Below, piece by piece: positions 7,201 through 14,259 of a DNA stretch of 18,432 nucleotides (position 1 is the first letter of the stretch; the number at the start of each line of letters is the position of its first letter). The notes beneath the pieces were generated by a model. It made no database searches and was not told the DNA's origin. It saw only the letters and a list, made by a program, of their open reading frames with translations. A program made the position numbers and the translations under genes. Origin of the DNA: Phycisphaerae bacterium (GTDB lineage: Bacteria; Planctomycetota; Phycisphaerae; Sedimentisphaerales; SG8-4); contig JAUXAH010000007.1 in NCBI GenBank assembly GCA_030614945.1, positions 1 through 18,432 of the forward strand, in the 5' to 3' direction.

Positions 7201-8459
7201 TACGTCCCTTCACCGCTGCTGGCAAGATAATCAACCTGTTCGGCCGTAAGTTTGTCTATTCCAATCGACATTGATTTCAGTTTCATCCTGCTCACTTGCT
7301 GCTCTATCTCAATAGGGACATCGTGGACCGCAACAGCGAGTTTGCCCTGTTTTTTTACCACATATTCCGCCTCTAACGCCTGCGTCGCAAAGCTCATATC
7401 CATCACGCTTGCCGGATGACCCTCAGCGGCTGCAAGGTTAATCAACCGCCCTTCAGCCAGAAGGTAAATTCGCTTGTTATTTCTCAAGATATATTCATCC
7501 ACGTGGTTGCGCACGTTACGCGTTACCTTCTTGCTTAGCTTTTTCAGGGCCGGTATGTCTATTTCAACGTTGAAGTGCCCGCTGTTAGCAACGACTGCTC
7601 TATCCTTCATCGCACGGAAATGCTCGGCCCGTATAACGTTTTTATTACCTGTAAGTGTTACGAACAGCTCGCCGACCTTCGCTGCCTCTGCCATCGGCAT
7701 AACCTCGAAGCCGTCCATAGCCGCCTCAAGCGCCTTAATTGCATCGACTTCCGTAATGATAACGATAGCCCCCATCCCTCTCGCTCGCATAGCAAAGCCG
7801 CGACCACACCAACCATATCCTGCCGCTACAATCTTTTTGCCGGCCATCAGAAAATCGGTCGCTCGAATAATACCGTCAACCGTTGACTGGCCCGTCCCAT
7901 AGCGGTTATCGAAAAGGTGCTTGGTTGCAGCGTCATTTACCGCAATAACGGGAAACTTTAATTTGCCTTTTAGAGCCATTGCCCGCAGACGAATAACGCC
8001 GGTAGTGGTCTCTTCCATACTCGCAATAATCCGGTGGGCTTCTTTCCTTCGGCGCGTATGTAACTCGTTCACCAAATCAGCACCGTCGTCAAACGTAATA
8101 ACCGGCTTATGGTCGATGGCTGCGTTGATGTGTTTGTAATAAGTGCTGCGATTTTCACCACAGACGGCGAAGACCGGTATCTTAAAATCTTTCACCAGCG
8201 ATGCAGCCACATCGTCCTGCGTGCTGAGCGGATTGGATGCGCAGAGAACAGCATTTGCCCCCCCTGTTTTCAGTGTCCTGGCAAGATTAGCTGTCTCAGC
8301 GGTTATGTGCAAACAAGCTGAAACGTTTTTACCCTTTAATGGCCTGCTCTTTGCAAATCGCCTGCGAATCGCCGCCAGAACCGGCATATCATTATCAGCC
8401 CAGAAAATGCGTCTCTTACCCTCCGGCGCCAACGAAAAATCAGCTATATCGCACTTCAT
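7200..8459 (-). CDS. ahcY: S-adenosylhomocysteine hydrolase (short form)
   Basis: NAD-dependent cytoplasmic enzyme that splits S-adenosylhomocysteine into adenosine and homocysteine, relieving product inhibition of methyltransferases. Landmarks are CLHITAETA (49-57), the substrate-site EETTTGV (149-155), [18 protein letters not shown] (175-192) with the conserved Lys and Asp, and the NAD-binding [10 protein letters not shown] (214-223) followed by acidic E237. [10 protein letters not shown] lies in the C-terminal catalytic part. At 419 residues it is the compact form. It ends [16 protein letters not shown] and lacks the tail with the Lys-Tyr pair that reaches into the neighbouring subunit's NAD site in mammalian and many bacterial enzymes. 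That resembles Thermotoga and archaeal homologues, some of which prefer S-inosylhomocysteine. The start has AAAGGG about 7 nt upstream, and a promoter-like pair lies at 8494-8522. Confidence 0.95.
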   Translation of the reverse strand: MKCDIADFSLAPEGKRRIFWADNDMPVLAAIRRRFAKSRPLKGKNVSACLHITAETANLARTLKTGGANAVLCASNPLSTQDDVAASLVKDFKIPVFAVCGENRSTYYKHINAAIDHKPVITFDDGADLVNELHTRRRKEAHRIIASMEETTTGVIRLRAMALKGKLKFPVIAVNDAATKHLFDNRYGTGQSTVDGIIRATDFLMAGKKIVAAGYGWCGRGFAMRARGMGAIVIITEVDAIKALEAAMDGFEVMPMAEAAKVGELFVTLTGNKNVIRAEHFRAMKDRAVVANSGHFNVEIDIPALKKLSKKVTRNVRNHVDEYILRNNKRIYLLAEGRLINLAAAEGHPASVMDMSFATQALEAEYVVKKQGKLAVAVHDVPIEIEQQVSRMKLKSMSIGIDKLTAEQVDYLASSGEGT

Positions 8460-8493
8460 TTATCAACCCTTTCAAAGATAAGCAGAAGCAGTA

Positions 8494-8522
8494 AATATAA
8501 ACTTAGGAGATGGAATTTGCAA
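8494..8522 (-). promoter_or_regulatory. Candidate ahcY promoter
   Basis: On the - strand, TTGCAA (8517-8522) and TATATT (8494-8499) lie 17 nt apart. This would give a leader of about 25-30 nt before the ahcY start at 8459. If it is used, the hairpin at 8609-8643 lies upstream of transcription and is not an ahcY leader element. Confidence 0.4.
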
Positions 8523-8589
8523 CCCTTTATTTTCGCAAATATAGTCGTATTTAGCCCTGGGTTTTACCCCCGCTTTATTACTCGTATCT

Positions 8590-8643
8590 TCAAAAGCGCA
8601 CAAAACAAGCCGCCCGACGCTGTGATATCGTGCGCCGGGCGGC
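8590..8643 (-). terminator. Candidate intrinsic terminator or structured RNA upstream of ahcY
   Basis: Eight-base-pair stem GCCGCCCG/CGGGCGGC (8609-8616 with 8636-8643), extended inward by a CGC/GCG stack after one mismatch. On the - strand it is followed by TTGTTTTGTGCGCTTTT, so it resembles a terminator in that direction. The T-rich side also holds GTGCGC (8596-8601 on +, read GCGCAC), which can pair with 8630-8635 and would compete with, or make a pseudoknot with, the main stem. A terminator of a vanished - strand gene is the simplest reading; a regulatory leader is the alternative. Confidence 0.35.
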
Positions 8644-8742
8644 AAATATAATCGACCTTTTACGGATGAACCAAAGCCGTCTCACGACCCGTTACGGTTC
8701 GACCCCTCTGGTAACAACAATATAGATATTCCTGCGAAATGC

Positions 8743-8771
8743 TTGACCAATCTTTGGCTGTTCGGTAGCAT
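8743..8771 (+). promoter_or_regulatory. Candidate promoter for the beta-barrel gene
   Basis: TTGACC (8743-8748) and TAGCAT (8766-8771) are separated by 17 nt. Transcription would begin about 100 nt before the ATG at 8881, giving a leader that includes the CCCCG/CGGGG hairpin at 8806-8838. Confidence 0.35.
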
Positions 8772-8805
8772 TATTTTTTACGTCCGCAGTATTTACCAGG
8801 ACAAG

Positions 8806-8838
8806 CCCCGCTACCTTCTGCGAAAGCAAGAAGCGGGG
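8806..8838. repeat. Hairpin-forming repeat-like element
   Basis: CCCCG (8806-8810) pairs with CGGGG (8834-8838), and CTTCT (8815-8819) with AGAAG (8829-8833), leaving a 9-nt loop and a 4-nt bulge. The neighbouring words GCAAGAAGCGGGGAAGCAAG and GCAGCAAGG are internally repetitive. It could be an intergenic repeat or part of the 5' leader of the next gene. Confidence 0.35.
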
Positions 8839-8880
8839 AAGCAAGGCAGCAAGGTATTTTTAGATTGTGGAAGTTTCTCA

Positions 8881-9552
8881 ATGAAAGCAAGAAATTCGAC
8901 ATATCTCCTTGTAACGGTAATAGCCGTCTTGTTAATCAGTGAGATTTGTTTCGCTTTCGACGATGGAGATTTTCAATACTGGAGCACGGCGAAATTTCCC
9001 TTTGATATTGACAAAGACTGGAAAATTACATTTGAAGAGGAATTTCGGCTCGGGGATGATGCCGGGCACTTATATTATCACCATTCAGATTTGGGGTTCG
9101 TGTACAAGAGTCTTGCGGATTGGATAGACCTGGGAGTTAATTACAGAAAGGCGTTCGAAAAAGACAGCAAAGGTAAATGGAGGCAGGAAAATCGGCCGCA
9201 CCTCAACGTTACGCTAAAAGGCAAATTGCTCGGTCTCGATTTGAGTAACAGGTCAAGATTCGAATATCGCGACAGAGAAAACAAAAAGGACGTTTGGCGG
9301 TATAGAAACAAAGTTACCGTGAAATTACCGCTGGAACTTACATCGCTTAAATTGCAACCTTATTTGGCGGATGAGGTCTTTATTAATTTCGATGAGGGAG
9401 ATTTCAATAGGAACCGGCTTTATTCGGGACTTTCCCTTAACTTGTCAAAAAATATAAAAGGCGAGGTTTATTACCTCTGGCAATCAAGCGAATCCGGCGG
9501 AGACTGGAAGGCTCTCAATGTACTTGGCACTCAGTTGAAATTCTATTTTTAG
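8881..9552 (+). CDS. Outer-membrane beta-barrel-like protein (DUF2490-like)
   Basis: A 223-residue exported protein. The signal peptide is about residues 1-25 (MKARN, a hydrophobic run, then CFA), with cleavage probably before FDDGDF. The mature part alternates hydrophobic and polar residues in strands, with WRYRNKVTVKLPLEL, LQPYLADEVFIN and GEVYYLWQSSE resembling barrel strands, and ends LGTQLKFYF with the terminal aromatic typical of outer-membrane barrels. YWSTAKFPFDIDKDWKITFE and RPHLNVT fit the DUF2490 pattern as I remember it. The substrate and role are unknown. The open frame runs back to 8743, but the first 46 codons lack coding character and would mask the signal peptide. The ATG at 8881 with GGAAG about 8 nt upstream is the better start. 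It appears monocistronic; the next gene is a pseudogene. Confidence 0.8.
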   Translation: MKARNSTYLLVTVIAVLLISEICFAFDDGDFQYWSTAKFPFDIDKDWKITFEEEFRLGDDAGHLYYHHSDLGFVYKSLADWIDLGVNYRKAFEKDSKGKWRQENRPHLNVTLKGKLLGLDLSNRSRFEYRDRENKKDVWRYRNKVTVKLPLELTSLKLQPYLADEVFINFDEGDFNRNRLYSGLSLNLSKNIKGEVYYLWQSSESGGDWKALNVLGTQLKFYF

Positions 9553-9573
9553 GACCCCATTTTGCGGGCCGGT
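9551..9573. repeat. Hairpin resembling the glycosyltransferase-gene repeat core
   Basis: Directly after the barrel gene's stop lies AGGACCCCATTTTGCGGGCC, close to the GGGACCCCGCTTTGCGGGAA core of the element at 2041-2123. It lacks the terminal CCCCGTTAGA arms. It could be a decayed copy of the same repeat or an unrelated transcript-end hairpin. Confidence 0.3.
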
Positions 9574-9609
9574 AATGCGCATACAGCATAAAAAGGTAAG
9601 GAATTATAT

Positions 9610-10675
9610 ATGGCAACGGTAACATTGACAATATCTGGACGCGGTAAAACCTGACAAATCGAACCAAACGCCAAGGGCACAGTCATCGGGCGCAGTCCCC
9701 GGTGCGATATAATCCTCGAGAGCAGAGACGTCTCACGGAAACACGCCAGAATCTTCCAGGACCCGTCCGGTCAGTGGATTGTTGAGGACCTTGGCAGCAG
9801 CAACGGGACATTTATAAACGGCAAGCGTATAGAAACATGTGCTGCTTTGCCCGGCGAACCAATAACTATTGGCCCCTTCTCTCTATCGATAACACAGCCC
9901 TTGGGCCAGCAAATCAAGCGAGATGATTCCGTCCGGGCGGCCGCCAACATTATAATGGAGGACTTCGAGACAGAGATTTTCTATGCTAAAACCAGGCTGG
10001 ATGAGACTGCACCCCGCCCCTGCCTGAAACAACTTGACGAAATCACCAGATGCTTATCAGAATTAACAAGCCCTTCTGCATTGTATCCCGAAGTGTGCAA
10101 ACATCTGGCCCGGGTGCCAAAAACGGTTGCGGTAGTTCTAAGGCTGCCCGGAAAGACCCAGCCTCTACCAAAATTGCCGGAAGTTCTTGCATGTCATTTC
10201 GGCGACAGTCCGGACGATCCAGCAGCCCAGGCTGCGACCGGCGCTTATCCAACTCGCCTTGCTTTTCGTGTCTCTCATCGTGTGCTGGAAGAGGTTCGCT
10301 CCAAAGGCAGCCCTATAATGGCCAAAAGTATATATTCCTCGGATCTCGAAATAACTTTCACGGCTCTTGACGAGTACAGTCCCAGGGCCGTAATCTGTGC
10401 ACCGCTGGGCGATGTCACGGAGGAAAGTGATTTGCTTTACCTTGATATTCCAATTGATGAGACCACAAAGACCACACCGGAGGAGACATTCGAATTCGTA
10501 CAAGCCGTCTGCCGAGAGGTTATTTCAACACGAAAGAGTCTAAATCCTCATGCACGTCAGGCCGCAAACAAGTGTCCTCGACCATGAGTTATCCTTGGCC
10601 CAGAAGATTCAGTCGAGCCGCGCACAGCCTGCCTTCAGCGAAGCCGAACGGACGGTTATCTACACTTCCGACTAA
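9610..10675 (+). pseudogene. FHA-GAF signalling protein, broken by in-frame TGA, frameshift and lost C-terminus
   Basis: Translation would start at ATG 9610 with AAGGA (9598-9602) 7 nt upstream, but codon 15 is TGA (9652-9654). The same frame then stays open to 10587. It encodes an FHA phosphothreonine-binding domain (GRSPRCDIIL, VSRKHARI, DLGSSNGTFINGKRI, all recognition residues present) and a GAF-like domain (about 10060-10520). No ATG, GTG or TTG lies between the TGA and 9847, which is after the FHA core, so re-initiation cannot rescue it. Near the end the frame is lost: the +1 frame from about 10544 reads VLDHELSLAQKIQSS, a helix typical of the linker before SpoIIE/PP2C-type phosphatase domains, and stops at 10673-10675. 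No phosphatase domain follows. The TGA probably replaces Trp (GKTWQIE). It was likely an FHA-GAF-phosphatase regulator of kinase signalling. A sequencing error at one site could not explain all three lesions. Confidence 0.75.
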
Positions 10676-10718
10676 GAACATATCCTAAAAGCCCAGAAAA
10701 TTAATAATCGTATCAATC

Positions 10719-12821
10719 CTATCTATCTAAATATTCCTCATAATATTCCTCATAATATTCCTCATCATATTCCGGCTGCGAAACCACCGGTGCACCTTCA
10801 GTTACTTTGCTGCCCCAATCTCGGAAAGGCTCCCTCGGCTCTTTTACGGACCTCCTGATTTCATTAAACATAATCTTCAATTCTTTGGCCCAGTACTTCG
10901 TTCTAATAGGCATACGCTCTATATTCATCCCATCAAAAGTGTAAAGCATATCAAAATAACCTCTGCGATGCAGATTCTTTCCACCCGACCAATCGTAATC
11001 GTTCACAGGTACAACATCCACCAAAACCGCCCCGGTAGTATAATCAATTGTCTCGGGTACCGTACGTCCTATAATGTCACTTCTAATGTCACTTTCTATG
11101 CCCATTACTCTAAGCTCTTCCCCCCTATATCCTCCATATACTGCAGGATATCCTCCGAAAAACTCAGGCGCCGTTTCCCGACGTTTGCTACTTCCAGATG
11201 TCGTCTCGGACTCGACAACCTTACCTATAACTTCTCCCTGCTTGACCGCAAAGTCCTTACTGTTCCAATAACCCAGCACATACCTGGAGACCTGCACCGT
11301 AACAATCCTGGCGGCCTCTTGTATATCACACGCGAAAAAGTACAACCTCCCAGGAACCTCTACGGCCTCCGTTATGCCAGAAAACTCACTCCACAAAATG
11401 ACTTTGTTCTTCAAACCTCTATATCCCTCGCTGAACTGATTTGTCCCAGCTATCGGATTAAAAACGCCTAACCGAATTCTGTATTGGTAGCGCTTCTTCG
11501 GCTCAACAGTATCATCGTGCGTCCAGAACACCAATGGCTCGCGCATCCTGGAAAGATCAGTTCTCCCGGTAATCAAAATCCCATTAAACTCTCTATAAAT
11601 ATCATCTATCGATGTTGTCCTTGAAACCTCCCTGCTTCTTGCTAAACGTTCTCTCTCCCTCTCACGCTCTATTCTCCTTGGCGAAGAAAGCCTGTCGCTC
11701 CCGCGTTCACTTCGACTTGTTCTTGGCCGCCTTTCTCGAGTAGACGTACCACCGCCGGCAAAAAGCTCATCCCTCCCGCCGAGCTCTTCATACCTTCTGT
11801 CCCCTGAACGCCGAAATGGCTCTGTGCTTCTGACGCCCCGCCCTTCGCGTCTCCTCTCAAACTCCCGCTCACGCCCCGCCCTTTCTGCCTCCCGCGCCGC
11901 CTCTACGGCTGCACGCTTCTCTTCCATTTCTTTCTCTCTGAGCTGCTGCAGAAACATCCTATGCAGCGAGGGAGGAAACCATTCTTCTCTTGCAGATGCG
12001 ATGCTGTAAGCCTTCGGCTGCAACAAATCCATTCTCACTATCCTATCATCAAATTGAAGCAGACGCACCTTCATCCCGCCCGGCGGCAGCTCCTCAACAT
12101 CTTCTATAATTTCAAACATCTTTCTGCGATGGTCAATTCTGGTTCGAGGCACGATTTGCCAATCACCCCAGCTGCCATCGGCCAGCGCCTCTTGTCTCTG
12201 CAACTGCACAGCCGCAAAAATCGGCTTCGCAAGGCACGGGTCACACCATTCTTCTTCCTCAACATCGCTGCCGGCAAAACTGTCATAAAACCTCTCATAC
12301 AATCCCTTAATATCGAACTTCGCTTCCACAGTTACAAAATCAATATCATTCACCTCTGTCCTGACTTTGTCATAAACATTCTGCTCGTTAATCTCCTCAG
12401 TAGGCACATACGCCACTGCCCTGATGTACCCGATTGTCACTTCGTTGACTTCACCAATCTCCGGAATACGATATTTACTTCTGTCACTAACCATTGAACT
12501 ATGAATAGGCAGTGGCCACCCGGCGTTAATATCAATATCACTTATGGCCGAGTCGACCAGAGCAACAAAAATGTCTTTTTTCCGCTCATACGACTTTGGC
12601 TCGGACTTGCTGCTCAGCTTCTCCTTCAAATCCGCAGCATCCTTGCTTGTTAATATGTAATCATCGATACCACCTGGGCTAAACTTGTCGCCTTCGTATT
12701 CGACATAATTGGGACTCAAAAGAACACGGGTAAGAAAAAGCCAGACGCACGCAAGCCCGACAATAACAAAAACTATCTTTTCAATATGTTCTTCGAAAAA
12801 GCTGTCGCCTTTTTTACTCAT
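10719..12821 (-). CDS. Large single-pass membrane protein of the pilus/secretion-like operon, 700 aa
   Basis: Third gene of the PilM operon; I do not recognise its family. It has a short cytoplasmic N-terminus, one membrane helix (about 15-35, KIVFVIVGLACVWLFLTRVL) and a long periplasmic region. A structured part (about 40-290) includes KAKFDIKGLYERFYDSF-like mixed segments and a WCDPCLAK pair of cysteines. Next comes a very charged Arg/Glu region (about 290-420, with ERERERERLARSRE) that could be a coiled coil or disordered linker. A second beta-rich part (about 425-650) follows, then a tail that repeats EEYY. By position and topology it may replace PilO or PilP, but no sequence match to either is visible. 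The start has AGGGGAAG about 6 nt upstream, and the gap to the preceding gene is 42 nt. Confidence 0.8.
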   Translation of the reverse strand: MSKKGDSFFEEHIEKIVFVIVGLACVWLFLTRVLLSPNYVEYEGDKFSPGGIDDYILTSKDAADLKEKLSSKSEPKSYERKKDIFVALVDSAISDIDINAGWPLPIHSSMVSDRSKYRIPEIGEVNEVTIGYIRAVAYVPTEEINEQNVYDKVRTEVNDIDFVTVEAKFDIKGLYERFYDSFAGSDVEEEEWCDPCLAKPIFAAVQLQRQEALADGSWGDWQIVPRTRIDHRRKMFEIIEDVEELPPGGMKVRLLQFDDRIVRMDLLQPKAYSIASAREEWFPPSLHRMFLQQLREKEMEEKRAAVEAAREAERAGREREFERRREGRGVRSTEPFRRSGDRRYEELGGRDELFAGGGTSTRERRPRTSRSERGSDRLSSPRRIERERERERLARSREVSRTTSIDDIYREFNGILITGRTDLSRMREPLVFWTHDDTVEPKKRYQYRIRLGVFNPIAGTNQFSEGYRGLKNKVILWSEFSGITEAVEVPGRLYFFACDIQEAARIVTVQVSRYVLGYWNSKDFAVKQGEVIGKVVESETTSGSSKRRETAPEFFGGYPAVYGGYRGEELRVMGIESDIRSDIIGRTVPETIDYTTGAVLVDVVPVNDYDWSGGKNLHRRGYFDMLYTFDGMNIERMPIRTKYWAKELKIMFNEIRRSVKEPREPFRDWGSKVTEGAPVVSQPEYDEEYYEEYYEEYLDR
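10730..10765. repeat. Three perfect 12-bp tandem repeats at the 3' end of the 700-aa gene
   Basis: AATATTCCTCAT occurs at 10730-10741, 10742-10753 and 10754-10765, followed by a diverged partial copy (CATATTCC). Each unit encodes four residues (EEYY in the reading direction), so copy-number changes stay in frame. A slippage-prone tract that changes tail length is plausible. Confidence 0.85.
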
Positions 12822-12863
12822 TTTAACTTCCCCTTTTCAAATCCCCGCTCGTCGCTCCACTAT

Positions 12864-14243
12864 TCAATACCCGCGGCTCACTGTCTCTGATTCTCCTTTT
12901 TTAACCAATTCCGGCTTAATTTCATCGTAGCCCTTTTTGTTAAAGATATATTCGCAAATTAAATCCAATTCTACCACGGCATCTTCGCCGTAACGGTAGA
13001 GATCATGATTCCCTTTAGAGCCGTAGAGGCCACCGGTACCTTCTCCGTATTCTTCATATTCTCCGTATTCGTAGAGGCCACGAGTTCCTTCATACTCTAC
13101 GCCTCCCTGGACAACCAACCCAATCTTACTTTCTAAAATCGTTATCTGATTATGCTTGAATATTTGCTCCTGCCCTTCGTCGAAAAACCCCTTGAATTTA
13201 TGCTGCTTGGCGCTGCAAAGTTGCCGCATAAACGGCAAAATCTCCTTCGCACTAACCACAACACGAACGTTAAAATGCACAACATCAATATCATCATTGC
13301 ACGTCCGCCCCGTCCATGGGTCTATAAGCCCATCTCTAATCGAAAGAACATAACCGGGCTTATCACGTGTCACTCTTTCTCTGCCTGTGTAGCGGCCGGC
13401 AGAAATAACCGAACTGTAGGCCATCCCTGTAACATCGTCTATAGAGGTGAACCCTACCCCCAGAAGCCGTTTGACCGGCGATGTGAAAACGCTATTCGAG
13501 CCGGAATTCATAGTGTCTATCGTATCGATAACGTCTTCGATAATCCAGTAACCTAACTGGTGATACCAGCAGTCCTTAACTGCCTCGTCCATCCCCGCAT
13601 ATTCATATTTTCCCCAGAATCCGTATCCGCTCAAATTAATCGGATTGGCATAGACAGAAACAGATTCCGCTCTCGCCCGGCAAATGGCGTCTCTTATCTC
13701 AGCCCTGGCCCCGCCTAACCTCCCGTACGACATCCCTACAACATCATCCCAATCAGAAAAAGAACGAGGGCGGCCTAAGGAACTCTGCAAACTTTTCTCC
13801 AGCTCGGCCTGGGTAGGACACCCACCGGCATTTATACGGGCCATTAGCTTATCTATCGCACCGCGAAACTGCTGACCGAATTCCTCGAAAATGAACTGAG
13901 AACTGTCTTTCGGGACAGGAAATATTTTATAGCTTAATAACTCCCTTTGAGTGATATGCCTGGCTAAATCTTCTATCGCATTGGCATCTTTTTTGTGCTC
14001 CTGCTGATACGCCCGCTCCACCTTCCATTGCTCACGCGCAACGGCACTTCTGCTCAAGAGCCTAATTTGTCTGCCCCTCTTTGTAATACTTTCATCTGCC
14101 ATCCGCTCCTTGAGCTTACTGCTCATCAACAGGGTAGGTATAAAAAGAAGCACGCCAACAAGCCCTATAACAACCGGCACCAATAGCGATGAATGAGTCT
14201 TAAAAACACTTAGTATAACATCTTTAAACTTGGAGATATCCAT
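12864..14243 (-). CDS. Single-pass membrane protein of the pilus/secretion-like operon (PilO position), 459 aa
   Basis: Second gene of the operon, 16 nt after pilM. A cytoplasmic N-terminus of about 17 residues precedes a membrane helix (about 18-40, LLVPVVIGLVGVLLFIPTLL) and a charged, probably coiled-coil stretch (about 42-110, KLKERMADESITKRGRQIR onward). This is the layout of PilN/PilO-type proteins. The remainder is about 350 periplasmic residues, far more than PilO's usual length near 200 in total. Two repeated words, DDVVGMSYGRLGG and DDVTGMAYSSVIS, hint at internally related segments. A Tyr/Glu/Gly-rich patch (about 388-408, RGLYEYGEYEEYGEG) lies near the C-terminus. AAGGTGA is about 7 nt upstream of the ATG. 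Its PilO-like role is inferred from position and topology only. Confidence 0.8.
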   Translation of the reverse strand: MDISKFKDVILSVFKTHSSLLVPVVIGLVGVLLFIPTLLMSSKLKERMADESITKRGRQIRLLSRSAVAREQWKVERAYQQEHKKDANAIEDLARHITQRELLSYKIFPVPKDSSQFIFEEFGQQFRGAIDKLMARINAGGCPTQAELEKSLQSSLGRPRSFSDWDDVVGMSYGRLGGARAEIRDAICRARAESVSVYANPINLSGYGFWGKYEYAGMDEAVKDCWYHQLGYWIIEDVIDTIDTMNSGSNSVFTSPVKRLLGVGFTSIDDVTGMAYSSVISAGRYTGRERVTRDKPGYVLSIRDGLIDPWTGRTCNDDIDVVHFNVRVVVSAKEILPFMRQLCSAKQHKFKGFFDEGQEQIFKHNQITILESKIGLVVQGGVEYEGTRGLYEYGEYEEYGEGTGGLYGSKGNHDLYRYGEDAVVELDLICEYIFNKKGYDEIKPELVKKGESETVSRGY

Positions 14244-14259
14244 TTTTAATCACCTTAAT

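Larger units (their letters stand above)
8692..8855 (-). pseudogene. Possible C-terminal gene remnant
   Basis: A - strand frame ends at TAA 8692-8694 and reads, near its end, QPKIGQAFRRNIYIVVTRGV then EP. This has a protein-like composition, with a beta-strand-like IYIVV, that does not look random. An overlapping frame also reads a plausible tail, TVTGRETALVHP, ending at 8660. Upstream the frame runs into CTTGC-rich repeat sequence and a stop, with no start codon or ribosome site. The GC-rich hairpin and T-rich tract 50 nt after the stop would suit its terminator. I suspect a decayed gene end, but the fragment is too short to identify. Confidence 0.2.
8460..8880. other. 421-nt intergenic region with structured elements, no intact gene
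   Basis: The region separates divergent ahcY (-) and the beta-barrel gene (+). From left to right it holds a candidate ahcY promoter (8494-8522), a GC-rich hairpin (8609-8643) followed on the - strand by T-rich sequence, a short - strand reading frame ending at 8692, a candidate + promoter (8743-8771) and a hairpin with CCCCG/CGGGG arms (8806-8838). The + frame of the barrel gene stays open upstream to 8743, but that part has no coding character. I do not see a known SAH, SAM-I or SAM-II riboswitch consensus upstream of ahcY. Confidence 0.6.

Noticed and set aside
8460..8700. SAH or SAM riboswitch upstream of ahcY
   Set aside because: None of the core sequence blocks I know for these riboswitches could be found; only generic hairpins are present.
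8691..8725. tRNA-like T-arm (GGTTCGACCCC)
   Set aside because: The flanking bases do not form the 5-bp T-stem, and no acceptor or anticodon arms can be drawn.
8743..8880. N-terminal extension of the beta-barrel gene
   Set aside because: The extra 46 codons cover a promoter-like pair and a hairpin and would bury the signal peptide that begins at 8881.
9640..9720. Selenocysteine insertion at the TGA of the FHA gene
   Set aside because: No bacterial SECIS-like hairpin at the right distance was visible, and the context (GKT-stop-QIE) fits a mutated Trp codon. Two further lesions favour a pseudogene.
9847..10587. TTG-started 246-aa gene
   Set aside because: It begins after the FHA core and is the back half of the broken FHA-GAF frame that starts at 9610.
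11669..11872. Alternative-frame ORFs inside the Arg/Glu-rich region of the 700-aa gene
   Set aside because: These are stop-poor shadows caused by the biased composition of the real frame; none has a ribosome site or recognisable motif.
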